A stretch of DNA of 10,358 nucleotides from positions 1 to 10,358 of the forward strand of contig JAHEFN010000058.1 of assembly GCA_024640185.1 (NCBI GenBank), read 5' to 3'. Positions 6,308 through 10,358 of the stretch are shown piece after piece (position 1 is the first letter of the stretch; every line of letters begins with the position of its first letter). Both the position numbers and the translations under genes were made by a program. The notes beneath the pieces are model-generated. The model was not told the origin of the DNA. It worked only from the letters and a program-made list of their open reading frames with translations, and ran no database searches. Source of the DNA: Gemmatimonadota bacterium. GTDB taxonomy: Bacteria > Gemmatimonadota > Gemmatimonadetes > Gemmatimonadales > GWC2-71-9.

Positions 6308-6622
6308 TCAGCGCCCTCCCGGTTCGGCCAACGTGATCTCATCCCACCGCGCATCGCGGTCGGCATCGTAACGGGCCAGTCCCTCGAGCTGCTGCGTCAG
6401 CGCCATCCCGACGGGATCGGGACCAGCCGCGTCGCCCTGCCCCCCGTCGTCCCGGCCCTCGGTGAACTCGAGGAATTCGCCCGGTGACCCGCGCCGCTCG
6501 AACACCCAGAAATGTCGACCGCGGCCACCGAGGTGCGCCGCGAGGTCCCCCAAGGCCCCGAGGTACGTGACCCGGTCCTCGTCGGCAACTCGGGCTCGCG
6601 CGACGCTCAGCACCCGGCCCAC
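6308..6622 (-). CDS. Small hypothetical protein (104 aa)
   Basis: No named family recognised. The 104-residue soluble protein opens with VLSVARARVADEDRVTYLGA (4-23), continues with a helix LGDLAAHL (24-31), then a strand HFWVFERRGSPGEFLEFTEG (37-56), an acidic Gly/Asp-rich turn (57-70) and a C-terminal helix LTQQLEGLARYDADRDARWDE (75-95). The strand-helix-strand-helix order resembles small ferredoxin-like alpha/beta sandwich proteins, a weak structural guess only. The GTG at 6622 lies 2 bp after the E2 stop codon (TAA). A second GTG at 6613 is also possible, and neither has a close strong ribosome binding site, so translational coupling to E2 is likely. Its stop lies 1 bp before the next start. 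Confidence 0.6.
   Translation of the reverse strand: MGRVLSVARARVADEDRVTYLGALGDLAAHLGGRGRHFWVFERRGSPGEFLEFTEGRDDGGQGDAAGPDPVGMALTQQLEGLARYDADRDARWDEITLAEPGGR
6314..6320 (-). promoter_or_regulatory. Strong ribosome binding site setting the GTG start at 6306
   Basis: Minus-strand GGGAGGG lies at the very end of the 104-aa gene, 7 nt before the GTG. It supports the short 90-aa product over the longer frame from 6366. Confidence 0.55.
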
Positions 6623-6624
6623 CG

Positions 6625-7986
6625 TTACTGGCCCGGCTCCGGGAAGCCGTGCAACGTCGCGCGCACATCGGCGAGGAACCGGTCCGCATCCGCCCCATCG
6701 ACGATGCGGTGATCATAGGCCATGCACCACATCCCCTTGGTTCGGATCCCCAGCGCATCCGTGCCATCAGGCAGGGTGATCACCGATGGACGCTTCTCGA
6801 TCGCGCCCACGGCGAGAATCGCGGCCTGGGGCTGGTTGATGATCGGCGTCCCGACGTAGGTCCCGAAGCCGCCCGGGTTGGTGATCGTGAAGGTGCCCTT
6901 CTGGACATCGTCTGGTGCCAGCTTCTTGGTCCGGGCGCGTTCTGCCAGGTCCTGGATCGCCCGAGCGACACCGAGCAGCGAGAGCTCATCCGCGTGACGG
7001 ATCACGGGGACGATCAGCCCCCAGTCGAGGGCGACGGCAATGCCGACATTGATGTCCCGGCGATAGATCGTGTTGTCGCCCGAGACCGCGGCGTTGACCA
7101 CCGGGTGCTTGCGGAGGTTCAGCGCGATCGCCTTCACGATGAACGACAGGTAGGTGAGCTTCACCCCGCGCTCGGCGTACTCCGCCTTGAGCCGGCGGCG
7201 AAGACTCGCCACATGGGTGTAGTCGATCTCCATCAACGAGTTCACATGGGCCGAGACACGCCGGGAGAGCACCATGTGATCGGCGGTCAGCTTGCGGATC
7301 TTGCTCCACGGCTCGACCCGGTCACCATCCCAGGCGGCCACGGTCGGCGATGGCGGCACCGTGCTCGGCGTGCCGTGGGCCACTGGCGGCGCCGGCGGCG
7401 CAGCACTCGCCGGGACGGCCGTTGGCTGGGTCGTGACCGCGGCGGGCGCACTCAGGAAGTCGAGGACATCCTGCTTGGTCACTCGACCCGCACTGCCACT
7501 CCCGGGAATCTGGCCCAGGTCGAGGTTGTGCTCGGCCACCATCTTCCGGACCAATGGCGTCGACCGCTGTTGCAGGCGCTCCTCGGCCGTGCCGACCGGC
7601 GCCCGGGGAGCTGGTGGGGTCGGCGTCGAGGCCTGGGGAGGCGGTGAGGTCGCGGCGGCCGGGGCCGCCACGACAGCCGGCGCGACCGGAGTCGCAGCAG
7701 GAGCGGGAGCGGGAGGAGCAGCGGCGACCTCGCCGACCGCACCGGCCTCGGTCTCGATCCGCGCCACCACCGTGCCGACCTCCACCGTCTCGCCGTCCTG
7801 GACCAGCACTTCGACCAGAGTACCGGCGTTGGGCGCCGGGATCTCCGCGTCCACCTTGTCGGTGGAGATCTCGAAGATCGGCTCGTCGCGCTTCACGACG
7901 TCGCCGACCTTCTTCAACCACTGTGACATGGTGCCTTCGGCGATCGATTCACCCATCTGGGGCATGATCACGTCGATCCGAGCCAT
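6625..7986 (-). CDS. 2-oxoacid dehydrogenase complex E2, dihydrolipoyl acyltransferase
   Basis: A 453-residue E2 core subunit that transfers the acyl group from E1 via a swinging lipoyl arm to CoA. Domains: one lipoyl domain (about 2-78) with the lipoylated K44 in EISTDKVDAEIP; an Ala/Pro-rich linker (83-132); a peripheral subunit-binding domain (about 143-178, TPLVRKMVAEHNLDL through VTKQDVLDFL); a second Ala/Pro linker (181-215); and the catalytic domain (about 225-449). The catalytic H426-R-I-V-D430-G motif is intact, as is TNPGGFGTYVGTPIINQPQA. The FEISTDKVD lipoyl motif and downstream position fit branched-chain or 2-oxoglutarate-type E2s; with an alpha/beta-type E1 the branched-chain or acetoin/pyruvate type is favoured. 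The ATG at 7986 has GAGAGGGA 6 nt upstream. An upstream in-frame ATG at 8157 lies inside E1-beta and gives no lipoyl-like sequence. Confidence 0.93.
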   Translation of the reverse strand: MARIDVIMPQMGESIAEGTMSQWLKKVGDVVKRDEPIFEISTDKVDAEIPAPNAGTLVEVLVQDGETVEVGTVVARIETEAGAVGEVAAAPPAPAPAATPVAPAVVAAPAAATSPPPQASTPTPPAPRAPVGTAEERLQQRSTPLVRKMVAEHNLDLGQIPGSGSAGRVTKQDVLDFLSAPAAVTTQPTAVPASAAPPAPPVAHGTPSTVPPSPTVAAWDGDRVEPWSKIRKLTADHMVLSRRVSAHVNSLMEIDYTHVASLRRRLKAEYAERGVKLTYLSFIVKAIALNLRKHPVVNAAVSGDNTIYRRDINVGIAVALDWGLIVPVIRHADELSLLGVARAIQDLAERARTKKLAPDDVQKGTFTITNPGGFGTYVGTPIINQPQAAILAVGAIEKRPSVITLPDGTDALGIRTKGMWCMAYDHRIVDGADADRFLADVRATLHGFPEPGQ

Positions 7987-7992
7987 CCCGAT

Positions 7993-8000
7993 TCCCTCTC
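7993..8000 (-). promoter_or_regulatory. Ribosome binding site of the E2 gene
   Basis: Minus-strand GAGAGGGA with a 6-nt spacer to the ATG at 7986, inside the 29-bp gap after E1-beta. It fixes the E2 start immediately before the lipoyl domain. Confidence 0.6.
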
Positions 8001-8015
8001 GCTTCCGTCTCGTAT

Positions 8016-8993
8016 TCAGTAAGCGGCGAGCCAGCGGCACGCACGCACGATGTCCGACGTCTGGGGGAGGACAAAGTCCTCCAGTGGTGGCGCGTACGGG
8101 AGCGGCACGTCGTGCGCCCCCACCCGCCTGACCGGTGCATCGAGCCACTCGAAGCACCGCTCGTTGATCCGTGCCGTGATCTCCCCTGCGATGCCGCCCG
8201 TCACGGTGTCCTCGTGGACGATCAGCACCCGGTTCGTCTTCCGGACCGAGGCCTCGATCGCCTCGTCATCCATCGGCAGGAGGGTGCGCAGGTCGATCAC
8301 CTCAACCTCGAGCCCCTCCTCGGCGGCCAATTGCTCGGCTGCCTCGAGCGCCTTCCAGACCGTGGCCGCATAGGTGACGATCGTCAGGTCCGTCCCCTCG
8401 CGAGCCACCCGGGCCTTCCCCAGCGGCACCACATGGTCCCCGGGCGGCATCACCGCCTTGATCCGGCGATAAAGGTACTTGTGCTCGAAGAAGAGCACCG
8501 GGTCGTCGTCGCGGATCGCCGCCTTCAGCAGGCCCTTGGCATCCTCGGCCGTGGAGGGGTAGACGATCTTGAGCCCCGGGGTGTGCAGGAAGGCGGCCTC
8601 GGGGTTCTGCGAGTGAAACGGCCCTCCCCGAACGTAGCCGCCCGAGGGGCCACGGACCACGATCGGGCACGGCAGGAAGGCGCGATAGCGCGAGGTTGCC
8701 ACATAATTGGTGAGCATGTCATAGGCGCAGGAGACGAAGTCGATGAACTGCATCTCGCAGACGGGGCGCATGCCGTAGTGGGCCATCCCGGCGGCCGCCC
8801 CCACGATGGCGGCCTCACTGACCGGGGTGTCGATCACCCGACCCTCCCCGAAACGGGCCTGGAGTCCGTCGGTTGCCTTGAAGGCGCCGCCGTACTTGCC
8901 GATATCCTCGCCCAACAGCACCACCTCGGGGTCGCGGGCCATCTCCTCGGCCAGCGCCTCGCGGATGGCCTCCAGGAAGGTGATCTCAGCCAT
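8016..8993 (-). CDS. 2-oxoacid dehydrogenase E1 component, beta subunit
   Basis: A 325-residue beta subunit of a heterotetrameric thiamine-diphosphate-dependent E1, the usual family length. It carries the cofactor-activating Glu in DTPVSEAAIVGAAAGMA (E60) and the conserved LGEDIGKYGGAFKAT (27-41) near the N-terminus. Further landmarks are MQFIDFVSCAYDML (81-94), PFHSQNPEA (125-133), LKIVYPSTAEDAKGLL (141-156) and the C-terminal EDTVTGGIAGEI and VGAHDVPLPYAPPLED. This pattern is shared by branched-chain 2-oxoacid, pyruvate and acetoin dehydrogenases of the alpha/beta type; specificity cannot be fixed by eye. The ATG at 8993 overlaps the E1-alpha stop by 8 bp, which suggests translational coupling and matched stoichiometry. 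The longer frame to 9179 is only the antiphase part inside E1-alpha. Confidence 0.93.
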   Translation of the reverse strand: MAEITFLEAIREALAEEMARDPEVVLLGEDIGKYGGAFKATDGLQARFGEGRVIDTPVSEAAIVGAAAGMAHYGMRPVCEMQFIDFVSCAYDMLTNYVATSRYRAFLPCPIVVRGPSGGYVRGGPFHSQNPEAAFLHTPGLKIVYPSTAEDAKGLLKAAIRDDDPVLFFEHKYLYRRIKAVMPPGDHVVPLGKARVAREGTDLTIVTYAATVWKALEAAEQLAAEEGLEVEVIDLRTLLPMDDEAIEASVRKTNRVLIVHEDTVTGGIAGEITARINERCFEWLDAPVRRVGAHDVPLPYAPPLEDFVLPQTSDIVRACRWLAAY

Positions 8994-10083
8994 CGTGCGT
9001 CCCCCAGGAGGCGGGGCGCTCGTGCTTGCTGACCGCTGCCGAGGCATCACCCCGGTACCAGAGCGGCGGCATCTCTGCCGGATCGGCATAGACCCCGACC
9101 AGTGCATCGGTGCCGCTGCAGGGCGGTGAGGCCTCGGCCTCCTCGGTGGCCGCATCGACTTCGGCAACGACCTCGGCATCGATGGCCGCGAGGGTGGCTG
9201 TCGTGACCCCGAACTCTCCCGTCAGTCGCGCCGTGAATCGGTCGATCGGGTCATTTTCGGTCGCCCACTTCTCGATCTCGCCCTCCGGCACGTAGCTCTG
9301 GTTGTCGTGCTCGGCGTGGCCCTTGCGACGGAAGGTCATCATCTCGAGCAGCGTCGCGCCCCCACCGGCCCGCGCCCGTGCCACCGCCTCCCGGGTCACC
9401 CGCAGCACCTCGAGTACATCGTTGCCATCGGCGCGGACCCCGGGGATGCCATAGCCGGCGGCCTTGTCCGCCAGACGTTCGGCGGCGCACTGCCGATCGG
9501 TGGGCGTGGAGTAGGCGTAGCCGTTGTTCTCGACCACGACCACCAGCGGGCAGCGCTGGACCGCCGCGAAGTTGATGCCTTCATGGAACGCCCCGGTGCT
9601 GGTCGCTCCATCCCCCACATAGACGAGCCCCACCCGCGACTCGCCCCTGAGCTTGAACGTCATCGTGATCCCGGCCATCACCGGGACCAGGTCGCCGAGA
9701 TGGGAGATCTGCCCGACAAAGTGCCGGTCGGTGACATCCCCGAAGTGAATGTTCAGTTCGCGGCCCCGCGTCGGCGAGTCACCCTTGGCCATGTACTGGC
9801 GGAGGACCTCGAGCGGCGTGGCGCCCTTGACGAGCATCGACCCGAGATTGCGGATCAGCGGCGAGAGGGCGTCGGTGCGTTCGAGGGCGTAGGCCGAGCC
9901 CACCGCACACCCCTCCTGCCCCAAGGAGCGGAAGAGGCCACCGACCACCTTGGTCTGGCGGTAGAGGGCGACCAGCCGCTCCTCGAGCGTGCGGGTCAGC
10001 CGCATCCAACGATAGAGGGCGAGGCGGTCCTCCGCCGTGGTCACGCCATGATCGGTGGTGGCCGGTGTCGCGGTGTCAGCCAT
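8986..10083 (-). CDS. 2-oxoacid dehydrogenase E1 component, alpha subunit
   Basis: A 365-residue alpha subunit that decarboxylates the 2-oxo acid with thiamine diphosphate. The cofactor motif runs from G157-D-G159 (YVGDGATSTGAFHEG) to N186-N187 (VVVENNGYAYSTPT). Other family landmarks are EERLVALYRQTKVVGGLFRS (34-53), GQEG at 55-58, the phosphorylation-loop region FRRKGHAEHDNQSYV (251-265) and an acidic helical stretch near 304-318. The C-terminal 40 residues, including PPLWYRGDASAAVSKHERPA, are less conserved. The GHAEHDNQSYVP form and separate alpha/beta chains suggest the branched-chain or acetoin/pyruvate group. I chose the ATG at 10083 (M-A-D-T-A-T-P); the frame continues upstream to 10329 but with non-family sequence that overlaps another gene. 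No good Shine-Dalgarno sits at the usual distance (AGAGG is 12 nt away). This is the first gene of the coupled operon. Confidence 0.92.
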   Translation of the reverse strand: MADTATPATTDHGVTTAEDRLALYRWMRLTRTLEERLVALYRQTKVVGGLFRSLGQEGCAVGSAYALERTDALSPLIRNLGSMLVKGATPLEVLRQYMAKGDSPTRGRELNIHFGDVTDRHFVGQISHLGDLVPVMAGITMTFKLRGESRVGLVYVGDGATSTGAFHEGINFAAVQRCPLVVVVENNGYAYSTPTDRQCAAERLADKAAGYGIPGVRADGNDVLEVLRVTREAVARARAGGGATLLEMMTFRRKGHAEHDNQSYVPEGEIEKWATENDPIDRFTARLTGEFGVTTATLAAIDAEVVAEVDAATEEAEASPPCSGTDALVGVYADPAEMPPLWYRGDASAAVSKHERPASWGTHDG

Positions 10084-10127
10084 GGGGGAAGACGGACCTC
10101 TGAAGGAGATGTTGGAAGACGGGGAAA

Positions 10128-10142
10128 CTCGGTGGGGCCGAG
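10128..10142 (-). terminator. Short hairpin with T3 tail between the partial gene and E1-alpha (weak)
   Basis: CTCGG and CCGAG form a 5-bp stem with a 5-nt loop, followed on the minus strand by TTT. It lies about 54 nt after the stop of the upstream partial gene. It is too short and its T-run too brief to be a convincing terminator. The 112-bp gap (10084-10195) that contains it is the only place in view for an E1-alpha promoter, but I see no convincing -35/-10 pair in it. Confidence 0.2.
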
Positions 10143-10195
10143 GATTGGAACACGTCGAAGCACCCTGCAGTACGAGTGCGCGCCGTGGTCGAACC

Positions 10196-10358
10196 TCAGT
10201 ACGCGCCGCGCAACGCGTGGTCGGGGTTGGCAAGCACGTGCACCTCGCCAAGGAACCGCTTGGCCAGCTTGTCCAGTTCGCTCTCACCGGGCTGGTCGGT
10301 GCCCACCGTGACCAGGGTGTAGTGGCCACCCTCGGGGACCGCCGAGACGGTGAGCGAA
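10196..10358 (-). CDS. C-terminal end of an unidentified protein, cut by window edge
   Basis: The last 53 codons and TGA stop of a minus-strand gene that begins beyond the right edge. The readable end is SLTVSAVPEGGHYTLVTV, then GTDQPGESELDKLAKRFLGE and VHVLANPDHALRGAY. It has two strand-like segments (HYTLVTVGT and EVHVLAN) flanking a helix (ELDKLAKRFL), with no motif I can name. The codon pattern (strong G/C at third positions) and absence of stops support it as coding, but only one edge is visible. It precedes the E1-alpha gene by 112 bp. Confidence 0.5.
   Translation of the reverse strand, partial: SLTVSAVPEGGHYTLVTVGTDQPGESELDKLAKRFLGEVHVLANPDHALRGAY

Noticed and set aside
10087..10122. 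Direct repeat of GGAAGACGG at 10087-10095 and 10114-10122 upstream of E1-alpha
   Set aside because: Two 9-bp copies 27 bp apart without dyad symmetry or a recognisable promoter nearby; too little to call an operator.

Overview
The window is a GC-rich bacterial segment in which every supported gene lies on the minus strand, so transcription runs from high to low coordinates. GC content, codon use, overlapping stop/start codons and gene content suggest a Gemmatimonadota-like soil or sediment bacterium. That assignment rests on general resemblance and no marker gene proves it. No mobile element, CRISPR array, tRNA or rRNA is visible.

Layout in transcription order (right to left): the last 53 codons of an unidentified protein (10358-10196); a 112-bp gap; the E1-alpha, E1-beta and lipoyl-bearing E2 genes of a 2-oxoacid dehydrogenase complex of the branched-chain/acetoin type (10083-6625); two small proteins of unknown function (6622-6034); a PHP phosphoesterase of the YciV/TrpH/RNase AM type (6029-5199); a pteridine-reductase-like short-chain dehydrogenase (5199-4462); an unrecognised protein with a Rossmann-like N-terminus and a C-P-x2-C-x5-C-P motif (4465-3737); and a DUF389 membrane protein (3740-2022). 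From E1-alpha to the DUF389 gene, neighbours overlap by 1-8 bp or are separated by 1-29 bp, so these nine genes look like one translationally coupled operon. The 126-bp gap after the DUF389 gene holds two strong stem-loops and is the most likely operon boundary. A second set follows: thioredoxin reductase (1895-867), a metallo-beta-lactamase-fold hydrolase overlapping it by 4 bp (870-229), and, 51 bp later, the N-terminal 59 codons of aspartate ammonia-lyase (177 to the window edge).

How they may work together: E1 and E2 would decarboxylate a 2-oxo acid and pass the acyl group to CoA, feeding branched-chain fatty acid synthesis or central carbon. The E3 subunit is not in the window. TrxB with the metallohydrolase is a thiol redox/detoxification pair. 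The SDR, the Cys-motif protein and the DUF389 protein are the least understood part. Their coupling invites the hypothesis of a shared role, but the sequence does not reveal it.
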